Source: Roseibaca sp. Y0-43
Lineage (GTDB): Bacteria; Pseudomonadota; Alphaproteobacteria; Rhodobacterales; Rhodobacteraceae
Direction: 5' to 3'
Length of the DNA: 64,000 bases
Assembly: GCF_020667835.1 (NCBI RefSeq)
Contig: NZ_JAFMPR010000005.1
Location: forward strand, 186,001 to 250,000
The position numbers and the translations under genes were made by a program. Of this stretch, positions 54,659 to 62,779 are shown one piece after another. The first letter of the stretch is position 1. Each line of letters begins with the position of its first letter. The notes under the pieces were generated by a model. It searched no databases and was not told the origin of the DNA. It saw only the letters and a program-made list of their open reading frames with translations.

Positions 54659-55333
54659 ATGTGCGGACGTTTTGCCCTGACCCTGCCCGATGACGCCGTC
54701 GCGCGCCTGTTCGACGCGCGCCTGTCCAATGACAGCGCCACGGCGCATGGGCAGAATATCTGCCCGACGCAGCCGGTTCTGACCATCCTCAGCAAGGCGG
54801 GCGAGCGCCATGCAGGGCCGATGCGCTGGGGGTTTCTGCCGCATTGGTACACAACTGAAACCGATGGGCCGCTGCTGATAAACGCGCGCGCCGAGACCAT
54901 CGCCACCAAACCCGCTTTCGCGCAGGCCGTGCGCAGGCGGCGGTGCCTGATCCCGGCGACCGGCTTTTACGAATGGACCAAGGATGCCGAGGGCGCGCGC
55001 CTGCCGTGGTATATTTATCCGCCCGAGGGCGGCGTTCTGGCCTTTGCGGGCGTCTGGCAGGTCTGGGGCGCGGAGGATACGCGGCAGGCGACCTGCGCCA
55101 TTGTGACATGCGCCGCCAATGACAGGCTGAAAGCGCTGCACCACCGGATGCCGGTTATCCTTAGCCCACAGGACTGGCCCAAATGGCTGGGCGAAGAGGG
55201 CCACGGCGCGGCCCCGCTCATGCGTCCAGCGCCTGACGACGCGCTTCGGTTTCACCGCGTGGGCACGGCAATCAATTCCAACCGCGCCAGCGGCGACGGG
55301 CTGATCGACCCGCTGCCACTTGGCACAGGCTGA
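54659..55333 (+). CDS. SOS response-associated protein, HMCES/YedK type
   Basis: Abasic-site-sensing protein of 224 residues that forms a covalent link from its N-terminal Cys2 to abasic single-stranded DNA. It begins MCGRFALTLPDD, so Cys2 becomes exposed after Met removal. PMRWGFLPHWY, NARAETIATKPAF, LIPATGFYEWTK and LHHRMPVIL contain the Asn, Glu and His of the active site. It starts 12 bases after the EamA transporter and the two may share a transcript. Confidence 0.93.
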   Translation: MCGRFALTLPDDAVARLFDARLSNDSATAHGQNICPTQPVLTILSKAGERHAGPMRWGFLPHWYTTETDGPLLINARAETIATKPAFAQAVRRRRCLIPATGFYEWTKDAEGARLPWYIYPPEGGVLAFAGVWQVWGAEDTRQATCAIVTCAANDRLKALHHRMPVILSPQDWPKWLGEEGHGAAPLMRPAPDDALRFHRVGTAINSNRASGDGLIDPLPLGTG

Positions 55334-55404
55334 TTTCCAACCTGTGCACAGGGGCGAATCTGGCCTATGCTGCCCGCATCAGTCACCAGACACGAAGGCC
55401 CGCC

Positions 55405-55977
55405 ATGCGTCCGATCTTTCTTGCCCTGCCCGCCCTGCTTGCCCTGACCGCCTGCATAGAGGTGGACATGAATGTCGAAGTCTTGGGCGAGGACGAGGCC
55501 CGCGTCACGGGCTACATGCAGATCAACCGCCAGATGTTCGAGATGTCTGGGCAGGATGCCTCTTTCTGCGATGAAGAGGATGGCGGCACGCTGGTGATGA
55601 CCGACACCCATGCCCGCTGCGAGATCGACCAGACCGGCTCCTTTGCCGAGATCATGGATGATGGCGGCGACGGCGGCCCCGAAGACATTCAGGCCCAGCT
55701 CGTGCATCTGGGCGGCAACCGCGTGCGTGCGCTCATGCCCCTGTCGGCCATGTCGGGCCAGATGGATGAAATGGCCGAAGACCCGCAAGCGCTGGCCATG
55801 GCGCAGCAAATGCTGGCGGGGCTGTCGATCACCTTTTCGGTCACGGGTGCGAGCGTCGAAAGCACCACGGGCACGCTGTCAGATGACGGCACCACAGCCA
55901 GCGTGACCTTGGGCGTCGAAGACCTGCTTGCGCCGGGCACGCCGCTGACGGATTTCGAAACCATCGTTACCTATTGA
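55405..55977 (+). CDS. hypothetical lipoprotein
   Basis: A 190-residue exported protein with a lipoprotein signal, MRPIFLALPALLALTAC, where LTAC is the lipobox and C17 would carry the lipid. The mature part starts IEVDMNVEVLGEDEARV, is acidic, and contains a Met-rich segment (MSGQMDEMAEDPQALAMAQQM). A distant link to the LppM-type lipoproteins is possible, but no function is recognised. A convergent GC hairpin lies downstream before pgi. Confidence 0.8.
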   Translation: MRPIFLALPALLALTACIEVDMNVEVLGEDEARVTGYMQINRQMFEMSGQDASFCDEEDGGTLVMTDTHARCEIDQTGSFAEIMDDGGDGGPEDIQAQLVHLGGNRVRALMPLSAMSGQMDEMAEDPQALAMAQQMLAGLSITFSVTGASVESTTGTLSDDGTTASVTLGVEDLLAPGTPLTDFETIVTY

Positions 55978-55986
55978 GCGCCACGC

Positions 55987-56007
55987 GCCCCGGCCCAGAG
56001 CCGGGGC
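55987..56007. terminator. hairpin between convergent lipoprotein and pgi genes
   Basis: GCCCCGGC and GCCGGGGC form a perfect 8-bp stem with a CCAGA loop, nine bases after the lipoprotein gene. No U run follows, so termination strength is uncertain. Confidence 0.45.
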
Positions 56008-56031
56008 CTTGCGGCCAACCGCGCTGCCAGA

Positions 56032-57642
56032 TCAGACGCCATTCCCGCGCAGGTAGCTGACCAGCGCTTGCGTGGACCCGTCCTTGCCCGACGCATCCGC
56101 ACCTTCCAACACCGGCCCAAGCGCCGTGGCAAGTTCTTTGCCCAGCTCGACCCCCCATTGGTCGAAAGAGTTGATGCCAAGGATCACCCCTTCCACGAAC
56201 ACCCGGTGCTCATAAAGCGCCACGATCTGGCCCAAGGTGAAGGGCGTCAGCTTGGGATAAAGCAGCATGGTCGAGGGGCGGTTACCCGGAAATACGCGGT
56301 GGCGCGCTTGGCGTTCCAGCTCTGCGCCCTCCAGCCCCTTGGCGGCCATGATCGCACGCGCCTCGTCCAGGCTGCGGCCCTTCATCAAGGCCTCTGCCTG
56401 TGCCAGGCAATTCGCCGCCAGCAAGCGGTGCTGATGCGCCAGGTCCGGCTCATGCCCTTGGGCGGCCAGCAGGAATTCGCAAGGCACCACCCGCGTGCCT
56501 TGGTGGATCAACTGGTAAAAGGCGTGCTGGCCATTGGTGCCCGGCTCGCCCCAGACAACGGGGCCGGAATGACGGCCAAGGTCCTCGCCATCCATGCCGA
56601 TGCGCTTGCCGTTGCTCTCCATCTCCAGCTGTTGCAGATAGGCGGGCAATCGCGACAGGCGTTGCTCATAGGGCAGCACTGCGCGGGTGGCGTGGCCGCA
56701 AATCTGGTTGTGCCAGATGCCCACCAGCGCCAGCATGACGGGCATATTCTCGGCAAAAGGCGCTTCCACGAAATGCGCATCCATCGCGCGCGCCCCCGCA
56801 AGGAAGCGGTCAAACCGGACCGCGCCGATGGCAATCATCAGCCCTAGGCCAATCGGACCCCACATGGAATAGCGCCCGCCGACCCAATCGGCAAAACCGA
56901 AGACCCGTTCGGGCGCGATGCCGAAGGCGGCAGTCTTGTCGGCGGCGGTGGATACGGCTGCGAATTGCGCCGCCGGGTCCATGACCTTTTCAGCCATCCA
57001 CGCGCGCGCGGTTTCGGCATTGGTCATCGTCTCGATCGTGGTGAAGGTCTTGGACGCCACGATCACCAGCGTCGTCGCCGGGTCCAGCCGTTCCAGCGTG
57101 TCGCCGATATGCGCGCCATCGACGTTCGAGACGTAATGCAGCCGTGGCCCGTCATGGAACGGCTCCAGCGCGAGGGTTGCCATCGCCGGGCCAAGGTCGG
57201 ACCCGCCGATGCCGATATTCACGACATCGGTGATCCGCCCGCCCTGCCCTTGGAACGCGCCCGAACGCACGGCTTCGGCAAAAGCGTAAGCGCGCGCGCG
57301 GGTTTCGCGCAAGTCCGGCATGACATCAACGCCGTCCACCTCGATCACGGCGGCATCATCGGCGCGCTGCGCGATATGCAGCACCGCGCGGCCCTCGGTT
57401 TCGTTGATCTTGGCACCTGCGAACATCGCGTCGCGCTTTTCCGCCACGCCCTGCTCTTCAGCCAACCGCACCAAGATGTCGCGGCATTCGGCGTCGATAT
57501 TCGTCTTGGAATAATCCAGCAGCATCTCGCCCGCGCGGATGCTGAACTCGGTGGCGCGGTTTGGGTCCGCGTCGAACAGCTCCAGCATGTGGCGCGCCTC
57601 TGCGCTGCGCTGGTTCTTGGCCAGATCAATCCATGTGGTCAT
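56032..57642 (-). CDS. pgi: glucose-6-phosphate isomerase
   Basis: Interconverts glucose 6-phosphate and fructose 6-phosphate in the cytoplasm. The 536-residue product has the family's [45 protein letters not shown] and [16 protein letters not shown], with the catalytic Glu in ESNGKR. Length is that of the long bacterial and eukaryotic form. It is the last gene of a zwf-pgl-pgi run; a 9-bp hairpin (GAAACGGGC/GCCCGTTTC) lies in the 74-base gap before it. Confidence 0.96.
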   Translation of the reverse strand: MTTWIDLAKNQRSAEARHMLELFDADPNRATEFSIRAGEMLLDYSKTNIDAECRDILVRLAEEQGVAEKRDAMFAGAKINETEGRAVLHIAQRADDAAVIEVDGVDVMPDLRETRARAYAFAEAVRSGAFQGQGGRITDVVNIGIGGSDLGPAMATLALEPFHDGPRLHYVSNVDGAHIGDTLERLDPATTLVIVASKTFTTIETMTNAETARAWMAEKVMDPAAQFAAVSTAADKTAAFGIAPERVFGFADWVGGRYSMWGPIGLGLMIAIGAVRFDRFLAGARAMDAHFVEAPFAENMPVMLALVGIWHNQICGHATRAVLPYEQRLSRLPAYLQQLEMESNGKRIGMDGEDLGRHSGPVVWGEPGTNGQHAFYQLIHQGTRVVPCEFLLAAQGHEPDLAHQHRLLAANCLAQAEALMKGRSLDEARAIMAAKGLEGAELERQARHRVFPGNRPSTMLLYPKLTPFTLGQIVALYEHRVFVEGVILGINSFDQWGVELGKELATALGPVLEGADASGKDGSTQALVSYLRGNGV

Positions 57643-57716
57643 TCTTGTCGTCCCTTGGTCATTCTATCTTGCCCCGAATAGTCGAAACGGGCGCAAAGCG
57701 CCCGCCCGTTTCGGGC

Positions 57717-58388
57717 TTATTCCGCCCAATGCACCTGTGCCTGATCCAGCAGCGCCGCGATGGGCGCCTGCTCGGGCGGCAGCTTGCGGGCGCGTTCGAG
57801 TGCGGCGCGTTTCTCTTTGCCGGTAATCAGCACATGAATGCGCAACGCCTTGCGCAAGACCGGCAGCGTCAGCGTGATGCGCGGCTCGCCCGCCGCTTCG
57901 GCGCGCAGCGCCATAAGCGGCGGCGCGTCCTGTGCCATGGCGTCGGCCAGCTTGTCCGCGCCCGGAAACAGGCTTGCGGTGTGCATATCCGCCCCCATGC
58001 CCAGCAGCAGCACCGAAATCGGCAAATGCGGGCGAATGCCGTCCGACAGCGCATCCAGCGCGTCTTCGGGCGTGGGCGTGCGGGCATAAAGCGGCACCAG
58101 CGTGGCCTCTGCCGCGCGGTTCGTCAGCAAGCGGCGGCGGATCAGCGCGGTGTTCGAGCGCGGGTTGTCCTCTGGCACCCAGCGCTCGTCATTGAGCATG
58201 ACCGACACGCGCGCCCAGTCCAGATCGGCCCCCGACAGCGTGTCGAAAACCGGCCCCGGCGTGGTGCCGCCGGGCACCGACAACGTGGCGCGGTCATTGC
58301 TGCGCAAGCTTTCGCCCAGTTCGGACGCGATGCGCTGCGCCAAGCGCAGCATCATCATGTCGCGGTCGGGGTATTCGTGGAATTCCAT
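57717..58388 (-). CDS. pgl: 6-phosphogluconolactonase
   Basis: Hydrolyses 6-phosphoglucono-1,5-lactone, the step after Zwf in the oxidative pentose phosphate and Entner-Doudoroff routes. The 223-residue product shows SVPGGTTPGPVFDTLS, MLNDERWVPEDNPRSN and ISVLLLGMGADMHTASLFPG, the DevB/SOL signatures. The start ATG overlaps the zwf stop by one base. Confidence 0.94.
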   Translation of the reverse strand: MEFHEYPDRDMMMLRLAQRIASELGESLRSNDRATLSVPGGTTPGPVFDTLSGADLDWARVSVMLNDERWVPEDNPRSNTALIRRRLLTNRAAEATLVPLYARTPTPEDALDALSDGIRPHLPISVLLLGMGADMHTASLFPGADKLADAMAQDAPPLMALRAEAAGEPRITLTLPVLRKALRIHVLITGKEKRAALERARKLPPEQAPIAALLDQAQVHWAE

Positions 58389-59833
58389 CAGCGCATCTCC
58401 CGCCAGCGGCGCCCGTCGCGGTGCATCAGCATCAGTGACCCTTCCGGCCCGGCGGAACCGGGTTCATAGGGTTCGGGCACATCACCACGCTCTTCCATCA
58501 TCTGCAAGACCGGATCGACCCAGCCCCATGCGGCTTCCACTTCGTCGCCGCGCATGAACAGCGTCTGATTGCCCCGTATCACGTCCATGATAAGCCGCTC
58601 ATAGGCGTCGGGAATGTCCAGATCGTCGCCCAGCGCTTCGGCAAAGCTCATGTCCAGCGCCACGTCCTTCAGGCGCATACCGCCCGGTCCCGGTTCCTTG
58701 ATCATCACGCGCAAATCCATGCCCTCATCGGGTTGCAGGCGGATGACCAGCACATTCTCGCGCCACTGGTTGCTTTCGCCGAAAATGGAATGCGGCGGTT
58801 CCTTGAAGGTGATCGCGATTTCGGACGCACGCGAGCGCAGGCGCTTGCCTGTGCGCAGGTAGAACGGCGTGCCCTTCCAGCGCCAGTTCGAGATATGCAG
58901 CTTCATCGCGACGAAGCTTTCGGTCCGGCTGTCGGGATTTCCGGCCTCTGTCAGATAGTCATCGCCATCCTTACCCCGATACTGCCCGCGCACGATTTCG
59001 GACGGCGCGACCGGGTCGAGCGCACGGATGACCTTCAGCTTCTCGTCGCGCATCGCGTCAGGGTCGAACCGGCTGGGCGGTTCCATGGCGATCAGGCACA
59101 AAAGCTGCATCATGTGGTTCTGCACCATGTCCCGGATCGCGCCGGAATGGTCGTAATATTCACCGCGCCCGCCAACCCCCACGGTTTCGGCCACGGTGAT
59201 CTGCACATGGTCCACGTATTGCGCGTTCCACAAGGGTTCGAACAGGATATTGGCAAAACGCACCGCCATCAGGTTCTGCACGGTTTCCTTACCAAGGTAA
59301 TGGTCGATGCGGTAAATCTGGTCTTCGTGGAAATAGCTGGCGAGCGAGGCGTTGAGCGCGCGTGCCGTCTCCAGATCCTTGCCGAAGGGTTTTTCGACCA
59401 CGATTCGGCTGTCGCGATGGGCAATACCGCGTTCTTTCAACCGCTTGGCAATGTCACCGAACAGCGCGGGCGCGACCGACAGGTAAAAGGCGCGCACCTT
59501 GTCCTTGCGCATCAGCCCGGCCAGTTCGGCCCAGCCACCATCGCCACGTGCGTCGATAGTGACATAGTTCAGGATTTCCAGAAAGCTCGCGACGGTCTCG
59601 GCGACCAGCTCGGCTACTGGCAGAAATTCCTGAAGCGCCTCGCCCACCAGCGCGCGAAAGCCGTCTGCGTCCATGTCGCTGCGCGCGGCACCGATGATCG
59701 CGCTGCCTTCGGGGATTTGCCCTTCCTTCCAGCGCCGATAGAGGCCCGGAAGGATCTTGCGGCGGGCCAGATCGCCGGTGGCCCCGAAAATGACCAGATC
59801 GAACGGATCGACCGGGATGACGCGTGCGACCAT
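58388..59833 (-). CDS. zwf: glucose-6-phosphate 1-dehydrogenase
   Basis: Oxidises glucose 6-phosphate to the lactone with NADP. The 481-residue product has the coenzyme motif IFGATGDLARRKILPG at residue 14, the active-site signature YRIDHYLGKETVQNL, and KPFGKDLETARALN. The ribosome site GGAGG is at 59841-59845. A LacI-type operator (59850-59863) sits directly upstream of the ribosome site, so the regulator gene 1 kb away is a good candidate controller. No edd or eda gene is adjacent. Confidence 0.96.
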   Translation of the reverse strand: MVARVIPVDPFDLVIFGATGDLARRKILPGLYRRWKEGQIPEGSAIIGAARSDMDADGFRALVGEALQEFLPVAELVAETVASFLEILNYVTIDARGDGGWAELAGLMRKDKVRAFYLSVAPALFGDIAKRLKERGIAHRDSRIVVEKPFGKDLETARALNASLASYFHEDQIYRIDHYLGKETVQNLMAVRFANILFEPLWNAQYVDHVQITVAETVGVGGRGEYYDHSGAIRDMVQNHMMQLLCLIAMEPPSRFDPDAMRDEKLKVIRALDPVAPSEIVRGQYRGKDGDDYLTEAGNPDSRTESFVAMKLHISNWRWKGTPFYLRTGKRLRSRASEIAITFKEPPHSIFGESNQWRENVLVIRLQPDEGMDLRVMIKEPGPGGMRLKDVALDMSFAEALGDDLDIPDAYERLIMDVIRGNQTLFMRGDEVEAAWGWVDPVLQMMEERGDVPEPYEPGSAGPEGSLMLMHRDGRRWREMR

Positions 59834-59849
59834 ATCACAACCTCCGCGA

Positions 59850-59863
59850 TGTTAGCGCTAGCA
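59850..59863. promoter_or_regulatory. LacI-family operator upstream of zwf
   Basis: TGTTAGCGCTAGCA is a 14-bp inverted repeat with one mismatched pair and a central GCGC, the usual shape of LacI-family sites with a central CpG. It is 17 bases upstream of the zwf ATG. The first nine bases recur upstream of the LacI-family gene. Confidence 0.6.
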
Positions 59864-59919
59864 ACGCTTTACCCCGTCACCCGCGGGGCTGTCCAGTGCC
59901 AGCATGGTCGCGCGGGCGT

Positions 59920-60504
59920 TTATGCGTCAAGCTCGGTGTCCCAATACAGGTAATCCAGCCAGCTTTCATGCAGGTGGTTCGGCGGAAACCTGCGCCCCAG
60001 ATTGCGCAGCAGTTCCGCATCGGGGCGGCGCGGCGGCTGGCGCAGCTTCATCCCCGACTCGCGCAGGGTTTTGGACCCCTTGCGCAGGTTACAAGGCGCA
60101 CAGGCCGCAACCACGTTTTCCCAGCTTGTCACCCCGCCCAGCTTGCGCGGCAGAACATGGTCAAAGGTCAGGTCATGGCGCGAGCCGCAATACTGGCAGG
60201 CGAATTCATCGCGCAGGAACAGGTTGAAGCGCGTAAACGCCACGCGTTTGCGCGGTTTGACATATTCGCGCAGTACCACGACCGAGGGCACCTGGATTTC
60301 CATCCGCTGGCTACGCACGACTTCGTCGTAATGGGCCAGAATATCGACCCGGTCCAGAAACACCGCCTTGATCGCGTCCTGCCACGGCCAGAGCGACAAG
60401 GGATAATAGGACAAGGGCCGGTAATCGGCATTCAACACAAGCGCGGGAAACTGCTTCAGCGCGGTTGGTTCGCGGACGAATTCGGTCCTGAAATCACCAT
60501 CCAT
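59920..60504 (-). CDS. HNH endonuclease
   Basis: A 194-residue protein with a C-terminal HNH zinc-finger nuclease domain: CQYCGSRHDLTFDHVLPR, the DH pair of the HNH motif, WENVVAACAPCNLRKGSKT and the second CxxC. The N-terminus has ALVLNADYRPLSYYPLSLWP, typical of small bacterial HNH proteins widely found as single genes. No restriction or phage partner is near. The ATG at 60504 (MDGDFRTEF) is used; the frame to 60597 carries no similarity. It precedes zwf. Confidence 0.87.
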   Translation of the reverse strand: MDGDFRTEFVREPTALKQFPALVLNADYRPLSYYPLSLWPWQDAIKAVFLDRVDILAHYDEVVRSQRMEIQVPSVVVLREYVKPRKRVAFTRFNLFLRDEFACQYCGSRHDLTFDHVLPRKLGGVTSWENVVAACAPCNLRKGSKTLRESGMKLRQPPRRPDAELLRNLGRRFPPNHLHESWLDYLYWDTELDA

Positions 60505-60707
60505 GGTGCCACCCCTTATCTGGCGGCCCCCGGGGCGCAAACACCGCCCCACTGGGGCCAGCGTCAGGATGCGGTCACATCCCGACCGTAGGATCACTAT
60601 ATCTAGGGCAAATAATCTGACAAGCGATTACACTGCACCAGATGTCGCAGATTTCCGATTAGCCCAGAAAAGCGACAAAGCCGTGACAGGATGACGTGCC
60701 GACGGGC

Positions 60708-61739
60708 TTAGCGGCGGATGGTGTCGCCAAGGTTCAGGATCGGGTCCAGCTCGACCCGTTGCGCGCCGATCATGCCATCGGTCGGCTTGCCCGCGATGAT
60801 CTGCGCGGCGCGCAGCCCGATTTCGCGGCGGCAGGCGTCGGTGGTGGCCAGTTGCAGGCGCAGACCTTGCAGCAACTCCAACCCGTTGAAGCCCGCAAGC
60901 CCAATGCTGCCGGGCACATCCAGCCCCTGATCCAGACAGTACAGCAAGCCCCCTGCTCCGATCATATCGTTGGAATAATACAGAAAATCCAGATCCGGCG
61001 TGCGCTTTAGCATGGCTTCGGTCATCTCGCGGCCCTTGGCCAATGACGAGCCGCCCGCGTAATCCTCTGTATCGGCCAGCGACAGCCCGGCTTGGGCCAA
61101 GGCCTCTGTGAAGCCTTCCAGACGTTTGCGCGCGCGGAAATCATCGGGCACCTTGGTGCCTAGAAACCCGATGCGGCGATAGCCCGCGCGGATGATCGCC
61201 TCGGCCATTTCGCGGCCCGCGCGCCGATGCGAGATGCCGACCACGGAATCGATCGCCTCGCCGTCGATATCCATAACCTCGACAATCGGGATGCCGGCAT
61301 TTGCGAGCATCGCGCGCGCGGCATCGGTATGCTCCAGCCCCGCGACGATCACGCCAGAAGGGCGCCAGGACAGCATTTCGTAGATCACATTCTCTTCGCG
61401 CTCGGCTTGGTAATCGGTCGCGCCGAAGACAGGTTGCAGCCCGCTATCTTCCAACCCTGCGGAAATGCCGCGCAACACTTCCGGAAACACCATGTTGCCC
61501 AGTGACGGCACGATCACGCCCACAAGGTTCACCCGTTGCGACGCCAATGCCCCCGCGATCTTGTTCGGCACATAGCCCAGCGCCTTGGCTGCCGCCAGAA
61601 CCTTGTCGCGCGTCGCGGGCGACACGTCATCGCGGTTGCGCAACACCCGGCTGACGGTCATTTCGCTGACCCCGCTGGCTTCTGACACATCGCGCAAAGT
61701 GAGGGGACGAGCGGTCTGGGGGGGCAGATAGGGCGGCAA
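60708..61739 (-). CDS. LacI family regulator, GntR-like
   Basis: A 343-residue repressor candidate. The HTH is near residues 15-50: LTLRDVSEASGVSEMTVSRV, then hinge helix NKIAGALASQ. The effector domain has VVGISHRRAGREMAEAIIRAG, resembling the gluconate repressor GntR of E. coli. The ligand is probably a sugar acid or phosphogluconate. The likely start is the TTG at 61739, which follows AGAAGG; an in-frame ATG at 61814 would place the operator-like sequence inside the gene. It is 0.9 kb upstream of zwf, with the HNH gene between. Confidence 0.86.
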   Translation of the reverse strand: MPPYLPPQTARPLTLRDVSEASGVSEMTVSRVLRNRDDVSPATRDKVLAAAKALGYVPNKIAGALASQRVNLVGVIVPSLGNMVFPEVLRGISAGLEDSGLQPVFGATDYQAEREENVIYEMLSWRPSGVIVAGLEHTDAARAMLANAGIPIVEVMDIDGEAIDSVVGISHRRAGREMAEAIIRAGYRRIGFLGTKVPDDFRARKRLEGFTEALAQAGLSLADTEDYAGGSSLAKGREMTEAMLKRTPDLDFLYYSNDMIGAGGLLYCLDQGLDVPGSIGLAGFNGLELLQGLRLQLATTDACRREIGLRAAQIIAGKPTDGMIGAQRVELDPILNLGDTIRR

Positions 61740-61772
61740 ACGCGTGGTCCTTCTCAAGCGGCTGGGACGCCA

Positions 61773-61786
61773 TGTTAGCGCCACAG
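61773..61786. promoter_or_regulatory. possible autoregulatory LacI half-site
   Basis: TGTTAGCGC, identical to the first nine bases of the zwf operator, occurs 34 bases upstream of the proposed TTG start of the LacI-family gene. The second half is degenerate (CACAG), so only a half-site is clear. Confidence 0.35.
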
Positions 61787-61845
61787 GCACGGCGCGCCAA
61801 GACACCACTTGCACCCACAGCCCCGGATTGGCACAAGACCAGCGT

Positions 61846-61922
61846 GGCCCCGTGGCTCAACTGGATAGAGCAGCCCCCTCCTAAGGGGCAGGTTGCAGGT
61901 TCGAATCCTGCCGGGGTCACCA
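61846..61922 (+). tRNA. tRNA-Arg (anticodon CCU)
   Basis: A 77-nt plus-strand tRNA. Acceptor strands GGCCCCG and CGGGGTC pair with one G-T, discriminator A and encoded CCA follow. The anticodon stem GCCCC/GGGGC holds loop CTCCTAA, anticodon CCT. The T arm has GCAGGTTCGAATCCTGC. Confidence 0.95.
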
Positions 61923-61966
61923 TGACTGCCAAGACAGCAGCCGTTTCGTGCAGATTTGGAAAAGGA

Positions 61967-62043
61967 TGGCGCACCCAAGAGGATTCGAACCTCTGACCTC
62001 TGCCTTCGGAGGGCAGCGCTCTATCCAGCTGAGCTATGGGTGC
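61967..62043 (-). tRNA. tRNA-Arg (anticodon CCG)
   Basis: A 77-nt minus-strand tRNA. Acceptor GCACCCA and TGGGTGC pair perfectly, followed by discriminator G and encoded CCA. The anticodon stem CTGCC/GGCAG holds the loop CTCCGAA, anticodon CCG. It faces the other tRNA-Arg tail to tail, 44 bases away. Confidence 0.95.
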
Positions 62044-62095
62044 CTGTCGCCGTTCCTAGCGCCAGATGCCTGCGACTGCAAGCGGACTTCTTGCC

Positions 62096-62779
62096 CTAGC
62101 CCTGCACGCGGGCGGGTTCGGGGTCGTCTTGCAGCCGCCAGGGTTCAGAGGTCTTGAGGAAAGCTTCCTCTTCCGGCGTCAATTCTACGGTGTCGAAGCC
62201 CGTGACCATCGGGCGCACATGGCTGCGGAACCCGTGCCCCAGTGTCAGAAGGTAGACATGCACCACCACGAAAGCCGCGATCGCAAAGCCCGACAGGATG
62301 TGAATATTGGCCACGATCTGCAACAGGAAGCTGGCGCCGTCCACATGCGACCATAGCCCATAGGCCAGGTAGATCAGGCCAGACACCCAGATTGCCGGGA
62401 ACAGCATCAGCTTCAGCGCCAGATAGGCCAGCAATTGCAACGGGTTATGGCGACGATGGAACACTTTTCGATAGGGGTGCTCGGCCCCTTTGAAGACGCC
62501 ATAGGCATAGTATTTGATGACCTGCCACAAGCCGCGCCGGGTCGGGATGAAGTTCTTCCACGCGTCGGTGGTGAATAGCCAGAACACCACGAAAGCCCAC
62601 AGCAGCAGCAAGGCCAGCGCGACGACCGTATGAAGCCCAGCCGCGACCTGAAACCGGATCAGCTCGTGCAACCCGTTCAGACGAAAGCCTGTGAACAACA
62701 GCAGCATGATCGAGATTACCTGAGACCAGTGCCACAGCCGGTTGAACCGGGTGAAAATCTTGACCTTGCGCTCAACCAT
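62096..62779 (-). CDS. membrane cytochrome b, b-type di-heme partner of multiheme cytochrome
   Basis: A 227-residue inner-membrane cytochrome b of the Ni/Fe-hydrogenase/thiosulfate-reductase type, with four predicted spans. Candidate heme His residues lie in [32 protein letters not shown] and VVVHVYLL. It begins [20 protein letters not shown]. The start overlaps the end of the multiheme cytochrome c gene by eight bases, so the pair is translationally coupled. It would link the quinone pool with the periplasmic cytochrome. Confidence 0.88.
   Translation of the reverse strand: MVERKVKIFTRFNRLWHWSQVISIMLLLFTGFRLNGLHELIRFQVAAGLHTVVALALLLLWAFVVFWLFTTDAWKNFIPTRRGLWQVIKYYAYGVFKGAEHPYRKVFHRRHNPLQLLAYLALKLMLFPAIWVSGLIYLAYGLWSHVDGASFLLQIVANIHILSGFAIAAFVVVHVYLLTLGHGFRSHVRPMVTGFDTVELTPEEEAFLKTSEPWRLQDDPEPARVQG

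Noticed and set aside
61840-62045. tRNA-Arg pair as an attachment site for a genomic island
   Set aside because: No integrase, direct repeat of a tRNA 3' end or change in base composition was seen on either side.
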